A stretch of DNA of 64,000 bases, from positions 1 through 64,000 of the forward strand of contig FXYJ02000008.1 of NCBI GenBank assembly GCA_900184925.1. The letters are read 5' to 3'. The notes beneath the pieces were generated by a model. It did no database searches, was not told where the DNA came from, and saw only the letters and a program-made list of their open reading frames with translations. The translations under genes and the position numbers were made by a program. This document shows positions 53,868-63,018 of the stretch, piece by piece. The stretch's first letter is position 1. Every line of letters starts with the position of its first letter. The stretch is from Ruminococcaceae bacterium HV4-5-B5C. GTDB lineage: Bacteria; Bacillota; Clostridia; Oscillospirales; Acutalibacteraceae.

Positions 53868-54688
53868 GAATTAAACTGATTGCCTTTGATCTGGACGGAA
53901 CCGTGCTCCGGACCGACAAGTCCGTGTCGCGCCGGACGGTGGAAGCTTTGAGCCGTGCGGCGGCTCAGGGGTGCGTTGTGCTTCCTGCGAGCGGCCGTGT
54001 AGCGTCCAATATTCCGGAAGAGGTGCTTTCCTTTCACGGCGTCCGCTTTCTGCTGACTTCCAACGGTGCTTCGGTCATTGACCGGGAAACGGAAACAACC
54101 GTTTACACCAACCTGATGACGGAGGAAGAAACCGGCATCCTTCTCCGGCGCCTGTATGAAGAGAGGTGCTTTGTGGAGGCGTACCATGGCGGGAAAGCTT
54201 ATTCCGATCGCCTTGCACTGCCGCGGCTGCACGCTCTTCATCCTTCGGAAGATCTTCTTGCCTTTTTGAAACGCTCACAGATTTTTGTGGACGACCTTCC
54301 CCAATATGCTGCGGAACATAGTTTTCGACTTGAGAAAGTGAATGTTCCGATGCTTCCTTCTTTGCTTGCGGCCCGATTGAACCGTGAGTTCGAGGCGGGA
54401 GGAATGTTTAGCACCTGCTCTTCCTTCCCGGGAAATATTGAGGTTAACCGGGCAGGCTGCAGCAAAGGGGTGGCACTCGAACACCTTTGCGCACGGCTTG
54501 GAATTGCCAGAGATGAAGTTATGGCACTCGGGGATAGCGGAAACGACCTTGCCATGCTGCGCTTTGCGGGCCTTGGAGTGGCCGTCAAAAACGCCACCCC
54601 CGAAATTCTTGCGTCTGCCGATTTTGTTACGGCGGCGAACGATGAGGACGGGGCCGCGCTTGCGGTTGAAAGATTTGTACTTGCCTGA
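53864..54688 (+). CDS. HAD-superfamily phosphatase, Cof type
   Basis: 274 aa, start overlapping the flavodoxin stop (ATGA). Motif I is FDLDGTVLRTD, motif II is in LTSNGAS and the C-terminal motif IV is GDSGNDLAML. The large C2-type cap between residues 85 and 185 places it with Cof-like sugar phosphate or flavin precursor phosphatases. The substrate is unknown; coupling to a flavodoxin makes an FMN-related role possible but unproven. Confidence 0.9.
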   Translation: MRIKLIAFDLDGTVLRTDKSVSRRTVEALSRAAAQGCVVLPASGRVASNIPEEVLSFHGVRFLLTSNGASVIDRETETTVYTNLMTEEETGILLRRLYEERCFVEAYHGGKAYSDRLALPRLHALHPSEDLLAFLKRSQIFVDDLPQYAAEHSFRLEKVNVPMLPSLLAARLNREFEAGGMFSTCSSFPGNIEVNRAGCSKGVALEHLCARLGIARDEVMALGDSGNDLAMLRFAGLGVAVKNATPEILASADFVTAANDEDGAALAVERFVLA

Positions 54689-54715
54689 CCGGAACTGTTT
54701 CCGGCAGGCTTTTTC
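54683..54715 (+). terminator. terminator after the HAD gene
   Basis: GCCTGACCGGAA pairs with TTCCGGCAGGC, followed by TTTTTCT. Confidence 0.8.
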
Positions 54716-54738
54716 TATACGATAAAGGAGGAAACCGG

Positions 54739-56442
54739 ATGGATCGGGAGGAAAAGAAACGGCTGATCCGCTGTGCCGCGGGGGAAGTCGAACCGGATTA
54801 CGTTCTTAAGAATGTTAAAATTGCTGACGTGTTTACAGGGACGCTCTTTGATGGAGATGTCGCCGTCCTCGGTGGAAGGATTGCGGGTGTCGGCAGTTAT
54901 TCGGCAGCGAGGGAAACAGACTGGAGCGGAAAAATCATCGCTCCGGGCTTTATCGACGCGCACATGCATCTGGAATCTGCCATGACGTCGCCTTCCATGC
55001 TTGCGCCGGTCTTGCTTGGCAGAGGGACCACAGCGGTGATCGCCGACCCTCATGAGGTCGCCAATGTCTGCGGACTGGAAGGCGTGCGCTGGCTGATGCG
55101 CGACAGTGAAAAAACACCGCTTGATGTTTTCTTTGCGCTGCCGTCCTGTGTGCCTCTGAACGAGAACGACCATAACGGTGCGGTGTTCGGCGCGGAAGAT
55201 ATGAAAAAGCTGCGCTCCGTCAAGTGGGTTTCGGGCCTTGGGGAAGTTATGAATTCCGAGGCGGCTGTGTCCGGAGACGACGGGATGCTCGAAAAAATTG
55301 AGCTGATGAGCGGCGGCACGATAGACGGACATGCCCCCGGCGTATCCGGGAAGATGCTTCAGGCGTACCGGGCAGCGGGCGTTCAGACGGACCATGAATG
55401 CTCGTGCTGGGAAGAAGCGCTTGAAAGGCTTCGAGCCGGATTTATTGTCCAGATCCGGGAGGGATCGGCTGCAAAAAATCTGGAAGACATCATCCGCGGT
55501 GCTCTCCGCGCCGGTGTTTCGTTCGATCGTTTTGTGTTCTGCACCGACGACGTCCACATTGATGATGCGGCGGAAAACGGTCATATCGACCGGAATATCC
55601 GCATGGCTGTGGAACTCGGCGTTCAACCGGTTACCGCAATCCGAATGGCGACGCTCAATGCCGCGCGTGCTTACGGGCTGCGTGGCCGGGGTGCGGTGGC
55701 GCCCGGATATCTTGCCGACCTTGTCGTACTGGACGACCTCAAATCGTTTGCCGTTCGCGAGGTTTATAAAAACGGTGTACCGATCTCGGAGCTTTCCATG
55801 CCGACCGGGCGTACGCGTGCAGGCCGGCGGTTGACGCACAGTGTCAATATTCCGCAGCTGCCCCGGGACTGTTTCTCGCTGAAAGTGTCTTCGCATTTCC
55901 CGGTGATCGGCATTCTTCCCGGCCAGATCACAACGGAGCGGCTGACGCTTCCGCTTCCGATGAAAAACGGCTTCTTTGTTCCCGGCGGCGATCTCCTGAA
56001 GATCGCCGTTGTTCAGCGCCACGACGGTTCCGGCAGAACAGGAGTAGGAGTTGTAAAAGGCTTTGGACTGAAAAACGGGGCTGCGGCTTCTACGGTTGGA
56101 CACGACGCGCATAACCTTATCGTTATCGGTGACAACGACGCCGATATGCTTGCCGCCGTCGAAACGCTGAAAGCGTGCGGCGGGGGATATACGCTGGTTC
56201 GCAACGGCAGACCGGTGAAAACGGTGCGTCTTGAAATCGCCGGACTGTTTACGGATGACAGGACCGTCAATCTGCCGGAAGAATTGAAGGAAATGTCTGC
56301 GCTTGCCCATCAAATGGGCGTGCCGGAGAATCTTGACGTGTTCCAGAACCTTTCGTTCCTGTCTCTGCCGGTGATTCCAGCTTTGAGAATTACCGACAGC
56401 GGAGTTTATGACGTCGAGACGCGGAATTTTGTGGAACCTTAA
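54739..56442 (+). CDS. ade: adenine deaminase
   Basis: 567 aa, the family length, with AAAGGAGG before the ATG. It is an amidohydrolase with the metal site PGFIDAHMHLESAM, then TTAVIADPHEVANVCG, GTIDGHAPGVSGK, FCTDDVHIDD, and the C-terminal adenine deaminase domain (GLGVVKGFGL-like block and IVIGDNDADM). It converts adenine to hypoxanthine for purine salvage. A single gene with its own terminator. Confidence 0.95.
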   Translation: MDREEKKRLIRCAAGEVEPDYVLKNVKIADVFTGTLFDGDVAVLGGRIAGVGSYSAARETDWSGKIIAPGFIDAHMHLESAMTSPSMLAPVLLGRGTTAVIADPHEVANVCGLEGVRWLMRDSEKTPLDVFFALPSCVPLNENDHNGAVFGAEDMKKLRSVKWVSGLGEVMNSEAAVSGDDGMLEKIELMSGGTIDGHAPGVSGKMLQAYRAAGVQTDHECSCWEEALERLRAGFIVQIREGSAAKNLEDIIRGALRAGVSFDRFVFCTDDVHIDDAAENGHIDRNIRMAVELGVQPVTAIRMATLNAARAYGLRGRGAVAPGYLADLVVLDDLKSFAVREVYKNGVPISELSMPTGRTRAGRRLTHSVNIPQLPRDCFSLKVSSHFPVIGILPGQITTERLTLPLPMKNGFFVPGGDLLKIAVVQRHDGSGRTGVGVVKGFGLKNGAAASTVGHDAHNLIVIGDNDADMLAAVETLKACGGGYTLVRNGRPVKTVRLEIAGLFTDDRTVNLPEELKEMSALAHQMGVPENLDVFQNLSFLSLPVIPALRITDSGVYDVETRNFVEP

Positions 56443-56460
56443 GTGAACGGAAAAAAGCGG

Positions 56461-56502
56461 GAGCAGGCCGGAGGGAACGAAATCCCTCCGGCCTGCTCTT
56501 TA
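56461..56502 (+). terminator. terminator after ade
   Basis: A 16-bp perfect stem (GAGCAGGCCGGAGGGA with its complement) followed by a short TTTA. Confidence 0.85.
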
Positions 56503-56528
56503 CCCGAAGTAAACGCATGGGGCGGCAC

Positions 56529-57005
56529 CTATGGCGCTTTTTTATTATATTTGAAAAGCTGATAACGCCCCCAGATATCGGGGTTGCAGTTCAGAAACTC
56601 AACGTAATTTTTAATGGCGACAATGGTTTCGTCGCTCAGCACATGCTCTATTTTTTCGGTTTCCTCCAGTGCTTTTTCCGGGTCTACGTCGATGGTTTTC
56701 ATAAAGGCCTCAATGATCATATGCCGGTTCAGCAGTTTTAACCCCAGTTTGCCCCCTTTCTCCGTTAAAAGCACAACTCCGTATTTCTCATATTTTACAA
56801 GCTGTAAGTTCGCAAGATGCTGCACCATTTTTGTCGCGGAAGGAGGTTGAACATTCAATGCCTGAGACAATGCGCTGATTCTGGTAAAGCCCGTTCCGGA
56901 GGATAAGCGATAGATCATTTCAAGGTAGTCTTCCATGGATGCTGTCAAAAAATTGTCGTCTTTTTTCATATATTCGCGAAACGTGTGAAAATTCTTATTG
57001 TCCAT
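56529..57005 (-). CDS. mntR: DtxR/MntR-family metal-dependent regulator
   Basis: 158 aa, divergent from mntH. The N-terminal winged helix (MEDYLEMIYRL, then ISALSQALNVQPPSATKMVQHLANLQLV) and the dimer/metal domain with KIEHVLSD fit the MntR subgroup; the short chain lacks the SH3 domain of DtxR. With Mn(II) it would repress mntH. The first ATG is used, with AGGTGAG just upstream, but an internal methionine near residue 13 or 24 is possible. Confidence 0.85.
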   Translation of the reverse strand: MDNKNFHTFREYMKKDDNFLTASMEDYLEMIYRLSSGTGFTRISALSQALNVQPPSATKMVQHLANLQLVKYEKYGVVLLTEKGGKLGLKLLNRHMIIEAFMKTIDVDPEKALEETEKIEHVLSDETIVAIKNYVEFLNCNPDIWGRYQLFKYNKKAP

Positions 57006-57153
57006 CTTCTCACCTGCTTCATTCCATAACAGGGTTCCACTCTGCTGACATTCATTCTATGATGGAACACATTTAAAATAGTATCATAATTTATAATATT
57101 GCAAGTTTGTTAGCTCCGACAAACAAATTTTTACACGAAGGTGACAAGATATC
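57006..57153. promoter_or_regulatory. divergent mntR/mntH control region
   Basis: AT-rich 148-nt region. TATAAT at 57092-57097 faces mntH. TTTGTT (57106-57111) and AACAAA (57122-57127) form an interrupted inverted repeat just downstream, a candidate MntR site, though it does not match the known MntR consensus closely. Confidence 0.45.
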
Positions 57154-58458
57154 ATGCAGAGTGAAGATGGTGTGCTTCAAACCGGCGTGGGCCGGTTTGC
57201 CGATACCCCCGCCCGCTATCGACCGGCGTTGAAATATCCCAGAAACAAGGCAGGGCAGCTTGCTAAATTTTTAGGTCCCGCGTTTGTTGTAAGCGTGGCC
57301 TATATTGATCCCGGAAATTTTGCAACCAACATAAGCGGCGGCTCAAAATTCAACTATACGCTTCTCTGGGTCATTCTGGTCAGCAACTTGATGGCTATTT
57401 TTTTGCAGACGATGTCGGCAAAACTCGGAATTGCAACCGGCCGCAATCTGCCTGAAATGTGTGCGAAGGTTTTCCCGAAATCGGCCAACTGGGTGTTTTG
57501 GATTGTAGCGGAAATCGGAGCGATGGCGACGGATCTCGCGGAGTTTCTGGGAGGTACGTTAGGGCTCAATCTTCTGTTCCACATCCCCATGATTTATGCG
57601 GGTTTATTAACGGGCCTGCTGACTTATCTTATTTGCTACATGGAGAAATACGGTCAGAAGCCAATTGAAATTATTATAACTGCTCTGGTTGCGGTGATCA
57701 GCGTTGCTTATATCCTCGAAATCTTCCTTGCCAAGCCGGATTGGGCCCAGGTCGGGATCCATACCGTTGTTCCGATGCTTCCCAGCGGGGGAGCCGTTAC
57801 CATTGCGGTTGGAATGCTGGGTGCGACCGTTATGCCGCATGTGATCTATCTTCATTCTCAGCTTGTTCAGTGCAGGTGCACAGATAACTCACTGCAGGGA
57901 AAAAAGCACCATCTAAAAATGGAAAAAACGGATATTTTCGTTGCAATGAACATTGCGTTCTTTGTAAATGCCGCGATGCTGGTTGTCTCTGCCGCAGTAT
58001 TTTACAAAAACGGCATGGTAGTGGAGACCATGCAGCAAGCGCATAAATCACTGGAACCGCTTTTGGGCTCCCTGTCCAGCGGTGCTTTCGGTATTGCCCT
58101 GCTTGCCTCAGGTCTGTCCTCATCGGCGGTGGGGACGATGGCTGGGCAGACTATTATGAAGGGCTTTGTGAATATCACCATTCCCATCAATCTGAGACGG
58201 CTGATCACCATGCTGCCCGCCCTGATTATTATCGCCGTCGGTATCAACCCGATGGATGCGCTCGTGCTCAGTCAGGTGGCGCTGAGCTTTATTTTGCCGA
58301 TGCCGATTCTCCAGATGCTCTCAATCGCAAAGCGCAAAGAGTATATGGGCGAATTTGTCAATGGAAAAAGAACACGCGTTTTTGGTGTTGTGATTGCAGG
58401 CGTCATTATTCTGTTAAACGCCGTGCTGCTGTACCTTACCTTCACTGGAAATGCCTGA
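57154..58458 (+). CDS. mntH: Nramp-family manganese transporter MntH
   Basis: 434 aa with about 11 membrane helices. The metal-binding helix 1 motif DPGN is at residues 52-55, and the helix 6 motif reads GATVMPHVIYLHS with the M-P-H triad near 227. These residues bind Mn(II) or Fe(II), taken up with protons. An N-terminal cytoplasmic extension of about 30 residues is hydrophilic. Divergence from mntR supports manganese as substrate. Confidence 0.93.
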   Translation: MQSEDGVLQTGVGRFADTPARYRPALKYPRNKAGQLAKFLGPAFVVSVAYIDPGNFATNISGGSKFNYTLLWVILVSNLMAIFLQTMSAKLGIATGRNLPEMCAKVFPKSANWVFWIVAEIGAMATDLAEFLGGTLGLNLLFHIPMIYAGLLTGLLTYLICYMEKYGQKPIEIIITALVAVISVAYILEIFLAKPDWAQVGIHTVVPMLPSGGAVTIAVGMLGATVMPHVIYLHSQLVQCRCTDNSLQGKKHHLKMEKTDIFVAMNIAFFVNAAMLVVSAAVFYKNGMVVETMQQAHKSLEPLLGSLSSGAFGIALLASGLSSSAVGTMAGQTIMKGFVNITIPINLRRLITMLPALIIIAVGINPMDALVLSQVALSFILPMPILQMLSIAKRKEYMGEFVNGKRTRVFGVVIAGVIILLNAVLLYLTFTGNA

Positions 58459-58488
58459 GGCTTTGAAGAAGACAAAAAAAGAAGCTGC

Positions 58489-58535
58489 CCCGAAGCTTTC
58501 AGAGTCTTTGCTCTGTGTGCTTCGGGGCGGCTTTT
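58489..58535. terminator. bidirectional terminator
   Basis: AAGCTGCCCCGAAGC pairs with GCTTCGGGGCGGCTT, flanked by A and T runs. It separates convergent mntH and the Mrp gene. Confidence 0.85.
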
Positions 58536-58564
58536 CAATATGCTGGTCTTTACTGTGTGCACGA

Positions 58565-59413
58565 TTATTTGCTTTTGACCGGAAGAGCTGCGACGGCATC
58601 CGCTGCGGGATTCATCCAGGGGGCTTCCACGTCTTCCGCACAGCCGGCGTCGCATTTCTGCGCAACTTTGGGGTCGAGTGGGATGCGGCCTAGAATTTTC
58701 AGACCGTATTTTTCAGCCGTCTCTTCGAGATGGCTTTCTCCGAAGACTTTGATCTCCCTGCCGCAGTCGGGGCATTTTACATAGCTCATGTTTTCCACGA
58801 TTCCGAGAATCGGGATGTTCATCATCTTCGCCATGTTGACGGCTTTCGCCACGATCATCGAAACCAGTTCCTGTGGGGAAGTGACGATTACAATGCCATC
58901 CACCGGAATAGACTGGAAAACCGTCAGCGGCACGTCGCCCGTCCCCGGAGGCATATCGACGAAGAGGTAATCCACATCGTCCCAGATTACGTCGGTCCAG
59001 AACTGCTTGACTATGTTGGCAACGATCGGTCCGCGCCAGACTACCGGGGTGTTTTCATCATCGAGCAGCAGATTGACAGAGATAACGTCAACGCCGCCCT
59101 TTGATTTGGCAGGTTGGATTCCTTTGTCGTTGCCCTGCACTTTTCCGTGCAGACCAAACACCTTCGGAATGGACGGACCGGTGATATCCGCGTCCAGAAT
59201 TCCGGTGTGAAAGCCGCGTCGGTTCATTGTTGAGGCAAGCATTGAAGTCACAAGGCTTTTACCGACACCTCCCTTGCCGCTTACAACGCCGATAACGTGC
59301 CTGATTTTGCTGAGCGGATTGGGCTTTTCCAAAAAATCCGCGGGGTTGTTCTTTCGGGAAGAACAGTTTTCCCCGCAGGAAGAACAATCATGGGTACAGT
59401 TTGTCTCACTCAT
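58565..59413 (-). CDS. Mrp/NBP35-family iron-sulfur carrier ATPase
   Basis: 282 aa from ATG 59411-59413. The deviant Walker A is VVSGKGGVGKS, followed by DADITGPSIPK, DMPPGTGD and a CPDC motif near residue 220 that holds the shared cluster. The N-terminus is cysteine-rich (CTHDCSSCGENC), as in NBP35-type proteins, which may bind a further cluster. It likely scaffolds or delivers Fe-S clusters to apo-enzymes. A single gene. Confidence 0.92.
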   Translation of the reverse strand: MSETNCTHDCSSCGENCSSRKNNPADFLEKPNPLSKIRHVIGVVSGKGGVGKSLVTSMLASTMNRRGFHTGILDADITGPSIPKVFGLHGKVQGNDKGIQPAKSKGGVDVISVNLLLDDENTPVVWRGPIVANIVKQFWTDVIWDDVDYLFVDMPPGTGDVPLTVFQSIPVDGIVIVTSPQELVSMIVAKAVNMAKMMNIPILGIVENMSYVKCPDCGREIKVFGESHLEETAEKYGLKILGRIPLDPKVAQKCDAGCAEDVEAPWMNPAADAVAALPVKSK

Positions 59414-59509
59414 TGGGATTCTCCTCATTCTGCTTTGTTTGCGCTTGATACCTGTTTATTGTAGCGTTCGATTCCTTGCTTGTCAACGGAGCGATTCCTT
59501 TTCTGCGGG

Positions 59510-60466
59510 TCAGAACTCCGTCTTGAGGCTCCGCAGAAAAAGATCGGAGAGAACTTGTCCCGCATCTTTTCCAACATTTACGACTTCGTTGATCGCATAG
59601 GTAATCGGCAGCTCCACCTGATAGTCCTCGCTCAGTTTCAGCAGGGCTGTTGTTGTCGCCACACCCTCTGCGAGTTCGCCGTAGGGCTCACCGCGCACAA
59701 ACAGTTCCCCAAATTTCCTGTTGTGACTGTAAGGGGAAAAAACGGTCGCTTCATAATCCCCAAGGTGCGCGAGACCGTAGGCGGAAATTTCGCTGCCGCC
59801 CATTGCTTTGATGAGCCTTGCAATTTCCCGGGTGCCGCGGGACATCAGTGCGCCTTTCAGCGCGGTTTTTCCAAGGCCGTCGAGCATTCCGGCCGCGATG
59901 CCGATCACATTTTTAGAGGCCGCCCCGATTTCATTGCCGAGCAGGTCGTGGCCGTAATAAAAGCGGATCAGATTGGTGGAAAACGCATCCACCAGCTCTG
60001 TCTTGAGATCCGTGCTTTTGCTGTCGATTACCATGCAGTTCGGAATTCCACGGGTGAAATCCTGTACGTGCCCGGGGCCTACCCAGACAGCGACGGGCGT
60101 TTCCGGCGCATACTCTTCAAATATCTGCGTTAACCGCTTTCCGGTACCTGCTTCAAGTCCCTTCATGCAGAGCACCACACTTTTCCCCGCGAGCTTTTCA
60201 TGCGGAAGCTGTTGCATCAGGCTGCGAAACCCCTGTGCTCCGATCGAGATAATCAGGATTTCAGCTGTATCCACAGCCTTTCCCAGGTCGGATGTAAGAG
60301 CTACGCTGCGTTCCAGCGTCACAAGGCTGTTTGTGCGTGTTTCGCGAAGCTGGGAGAATTTCTGTGAACTTTCACGTCCGTAAAGCGTAACTTCATGTCC
60401 GGCTCGCGTTAGGTACCATGCGAGAAAGGTGCCCCACCGGCCACAGCCGATTACACTGATTCGCAA
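59510..60466 (-). CDS. gpsA: NAD(P)-dependent glycerol-3-phosphate dehydrogenase
   Basis: 318 aa. Rossmann motif ISVIGCGRWGTFLA (GxGxxG) at the N-terminus, the catalytic lysine region GNEIGAASKNVIGIAAG and the C-terminal helical domain. It makes sn-glycerol 3-phosphate for phospholipids. The first loop is GCGRWG rather than the common GAGSWG. Its start lies inside the 3' end of the MYG1-family gene (16-nt overlap), so it is the second gene of a two-gene unit. Confidence 0.9.
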   Translation of the reverse strand: MRISVIGCGRWGTFLAWYLTRAGHEVTLYGRESSQKFSQLRETRTNSLVTLERSVALTSDLGKAVDTAEILIISIGAQGFRSLMQQLPHEKLAGKSVVLCMKGLEAGTGKRLTQIFEEYAPETPVAVWVGPGHVQDFTRGIPNCMVIDSKSTDLKTELVDAFSTNLIRFYYGHDLLGNEIGAASKNVIGIAAGMLDGLGKTALKGALMSRGTREIARLIKAMGGSEISAYGLAHLGDYEATVFSPYSHNRKFGELFVRGEPYGELAEGVATTTALLKLSEDYQVELPITYAINEVVNVGKDAGQVLSDLFLRSLKTEF

Positions 60467-61341
60467 ATCGACGATCCCCTTTCCTGTTTTCCTGATATGC
60501 TTTGCCCGGCAAGACGGCAGGCTTCCCTTGCGCCCTCCAATGTTTCCGCCGCAATCAAGAATCTTCCTTTGTGGCAGAAACGAAGCGCTTTCAGTCCGGA
60601 TGCCGTCTGAAGCTCTTCATTTTCCTTGCCTGCCCATTCCTGGGGGAACGGACATTTAACGTCTTCTCCGTCTGGGGATTTTGGTACGGCTTGCGCGTTG
60701 TACCCGCCCCGCTGAGATGGATATATGACGAATTCGGCGCTTGAGGGAATGAGAGCCGATTTCCAGGGCGCAAATCTCGTCAGAGTTACAATGCTGTTCT
60801 CGGCGGCGGATGCAAGAGCTTCCGCAACGAAAGCTTTTGCACGCTGTTGCCCGAAAACCGATTCAAACTTCTTGTGAAGGATCACGCCTGCAAAGGAGAC
60901 TGCTTCCGTAAAGCAGGTATCCGCGTCAGCGCCGGAGTCCCATGACGGGTTAAAGGCGCTGATAATCCCCGCAAGCTGGTTGCCGCAGCCGGTGTTGTCA
61001 TCTTCGTCAAGTGGCTGTATGAATTTTTCATCAAAGATAGCCGCCTCTTTTGCAGCGTCTTCCGGACCGCAGTCCTTCAGGAAGATGCTTTGCCCGAATT
61101 CGCGCCAGAGCAGCCCAAAGGCTGCGTAGGGAATTCCGTTTTCGCGTATTTCAGCATCTTTCTGATGATGGTCGAAACGTCCGCGTCCAATGTCAAAAAC
61201 GAGACCGTCGAAATTCTCCGGAACGGAAGAAACACGGCGTATCGTGATTCCGGGGCGGACAATGGACAGCAGTGAGGCGGCAAATACGTCGTCGGCGTGA
61301 AATTTGCCGTTGTGCGTAAGTGCAACATCCGATAATTCCAT
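60451..61341 (-). CDS. MYG1-family (UPF0160) protein
   Basis: 296 aa from ATG 61339-61341 with AAGGGGAAG upstream; a GTG at 61363-61365 is possible. It starts THNGKFHADDVFA and has DIGRGRFDHHQKDAE, the DHH-like metal motifs of the MYG1 family, whose eukaryotic member is a 3'-5' RNA exonuclease. EWAGKENEELQ is close to the end. The bacterial role is not known; a phosphodiesterase is likely. Overlap with gpsA shows coupled expression. Confidence 0.88.
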   Translation of the reverse strand: MELSDVALTHNGKFHADDVFAASLLSIVRPGITIRRVSSVPENFDGLVFDIGRGRFDHHQKDAEIRENGIPYAAFGLLWREFGQSIFLKDCGPEDAAKEAAIFDEKFIQPLDEDDNTGCGNQLAGIISAFNPSWDSGADADTCFTEAVSFAGVILHKKFESVFGQQRAKAFVAEALASAAENSIVTLTRFAPWKSALIPSSAEFVIYPSQRGGYNAQAVPKSPDGEDVKCPFPQEWAGKENEELQTASGLKALRFCHKGRFLIAAETLEGAREACRLAGQSISGKQERGSSICESV

Positions 61342-61497
61342 TTTTGCTTCCCCTTTACTTTCCACGCCGCACCGTCGCCAAAACGGCGGACAGGGAAAGA
61401 ATTATAGTCTCACCTGTCAATAATAGCACAATCCAACTCACAAGAAAAGTCCGCCGCAGGATTGGAATTTTAAAACATCGTTTAAGGAGGAATGCGA

Positions 61498-61635
61498 ATG
61501 GAAGAGAGGTTCGTTTGCGTCGGCCCACTGTGCTCATACTTCAAAGTTTTCGCCAAAACCAGCAGAAAAGCCTTGACTTCCCCAACATCATGTGTTATTA
61601 TAGAAAAGCGCTCCGCTGAGAACACAAAAAATTAG
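61498..61635 (+). CDS. possible small protein upstream of tRNA-fMet
   Basis: An open frame of 45 aa (starting MEERFVCVGPLCSYFKVF) has an ideal AAGGAGG (61484-61490) 7 nt before ATG 61498. It overlaps the tRNA promoter at its 3' end and shows no known family. The strong site is the only support. Confidence 0.2.
   Translation: MEERFVCVGPLCSYFKVFAKTSRKALTSPTSCVIIEKRSAENTKN
61573..61601 (+). promoter_or_regulatory. promoter of tRNA-fMet
   Basis: TTGACT (61573-61578), 17 nt, TATTAT (61596-61601), about 48 nt before the tRNA. Confidence 0.75.
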
Positions 61636-61649
61636 GAGCTGCAAGATAT

Positions 61650-61730
<81 letters not shown>

Positions 61731-61734
<4 letters not shown>

Positions 61735-61769
61735 CCTGTAATTACAATGATTACAGGGCTTTTCTTTTG
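61731..61769 (+). terminator. terminator of tRNA-fMet
   Basis: AAGCCCTGTAAT pairs with ATTACAGGGCTT, followed by TTCTTTT. Confidence 0.88.
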
Positions 61770-61820
61770 TCAGGAACGCTCTGCAGCTAATAGGCGCTTC
61801 TAACACTTTTCTAACACAAC

Positions 61821-62040
61821 TTATGTCAAAGCATTAGAAAGGCTCTGTATCATATTTCGCTTGTTTTTGGGGTCAACGTGGCTGTACAAGTTTGCAGTGG
61901 TCTGATAATCGCCTTGCAGAGGACTTCGTCGTTTATCGCTGTTGTTGCGGTCTCTTTACGATTAATCCAAACCAGTTCACTGAAAAGACAAAGTTCGGAT
62001 AACCGTGCTTTGGTGGAGCATAGCTGGATCCACTGACCTC
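61821..62040 (-). pseudogene. tyrosine recombinase (integrase) remnant
   Basis: On the minus strand one frame ends at TAA 61821-61823 and encodes the integrase C-terminus QTTANLYSHV with the catalytic tyrosine at 61884-61886. About 100 nt upstream, in another frame, KARLSELCLF resembles the first catalytic-arginine box of the family. The central H-x-x-R box and the N-terminal domains are gone. It lies immediately beside the tRNA 3' end, the standard place for the integrase of a tRNA-borne island. Confidence 0.75.
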
Positions 62041-62164
62041 CACACTGCCAGCCGTCATGGAAGATTTTGTTAATGCTCCCAAATACTGTTGGAATATTCT
62101 TGACAATATTCACTGTCGGGGGTAAGATGTATAAATCTTGTATAGAAATGTAGGAGGTATAAAA

Positions 62165-62962
62165 ATGGAATTCTTTGTGGCAGCCATTGCTATCATTGTG
62201 GTGCTTATTATTCTGGTTTCTGCTTCGCTTGTCATCATTAACGAATATGAGAGAGGGGTAGTTTTCCGTTTTGGGCACGTTGTCGGCGTGTTGAAGCCCG
62301 GCCTAAAGTTGCGTATCCCATTCGGCATCGATATTGTTCGCAAGATCGACCTGCGTACTCGTACTATTGATGTCCCGCAACAGGAGATTATTACAAAAGA
62401 CAATATCTCCATTAAAGTTGATGCGGTTGTGTATTACCATATTGAAGATCCGGTTCTTGTTATCACAAAAGTCGTTAATTTTGACCGCAGTACGACAATG
62501 CTTGGACAAACCACTCTGCGCTCCGTGCTAGGCCAGCACGAAATGGATGAGATTCTCACAAGCAAGGATAATATTAATACAATTCTAAAGAATATGCTCA
62601 CTGAGACGATGTCTTCTTGGGGCATTGTGATCACAGCGGTTGAGTTGCGCAGCATTGAAATTCCGGATTCGATGAAGCGTGCCATGGCAAAACAAGCCGA
62701 GGCTGAGCGAGAACGCCGCGCAAAGGTTACCGCCGCCGAAGGGGAGGCACAGGCTGCTATGAAGCTCTATGAGGCATCGGAGATCATTACAAAATCTCCG
62801 GCGGCCCTTCAGTTGCGCTATTTACAGACCCTGACGGAAATCTCCGTAGAGAAAAACTCTACTATTGTTTTCCCGCTGCCGTTGGAATTTATGAAGGCTT
62901 TCAGCAAAATTTCTCAGCCGCTCTCACCTGCATCCGAGAAAAAAAAGAATGAGCAGGTGTAA
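62165..62962 (+). CDS. SPFH/band 7 (slipin-like) membrane protein
   Basis: 265 aa from ATG 62165 with AGGAGG 7 nt upstream; an earlier in-frame ATG lacks a site. One N-terminal membrane helix (about 5-25), an SPFH domain (EYERGVVFRFGHVVGVLKPG through about 180), then a charged coiled coil rich in Ala, Glu and Arg (AEAERERRAKVTAAEGEAQ). Slipins form ring scaffolds on the inner membrane; no NfeD-type partner gene is next to it. It is the only intact gene between the att repeats, and its DNA is AT-richer than the surroundings. Confidence 0.9.
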   Translation: MEFFVAAIAIIVVLIILVSASLVIINEYERGVVFRFGHVVGVLKPGLKLRIPFGIDIVRKIDLRTRTIDVPQQEIITKDNISIKVDAVVYYHIEDPVLVITKVVNFDRSTTMLGQTTLRSVLGQHEMDEILTSKDNINTILKNMLTETMSSWGIVITAVELRSIEIPDSMKRAMAKQAEAERERRAKVTAAEGEAQAAMKLYEASEIITKSPAALQLRYLQTLTEISVEKNSTIVFPLPLEFMKAFSKISQPLSPASEKKKNEQV

Positions 62963-62973
62963 ACTTTACATGT

Positions 62974-63018
62974 AAATGAGCTTTCTTGCAATGCAATTGC
63001 GGGGCAGCTCATTTTTCG
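62974..63018 (+). terminator. terminator after the SPFH gene
   Basis: AAATGAGCT and AGCTCATTT enclose a loop with an inner TTGCAAT/ATTGC pairing. It is followed by TTCGTTG; the T-run overlaps the stem end. Confidence 0.65.

Noticed and set aside
54715..56313. 532-aa minus-strand frame opposite ade
   Set aside because: The plus strand encodes a complete adenine deaminase with all motifs; the opposite frame has no recognisable domain.
61850..62278. 142-aa minus-strand frame taken as an intact protein
   Set aside because: It mixes one frame of the integrase remnant with antisense of the SPFH start; the catalytic tyrosine part is in another frame, so it is a pseudogene.
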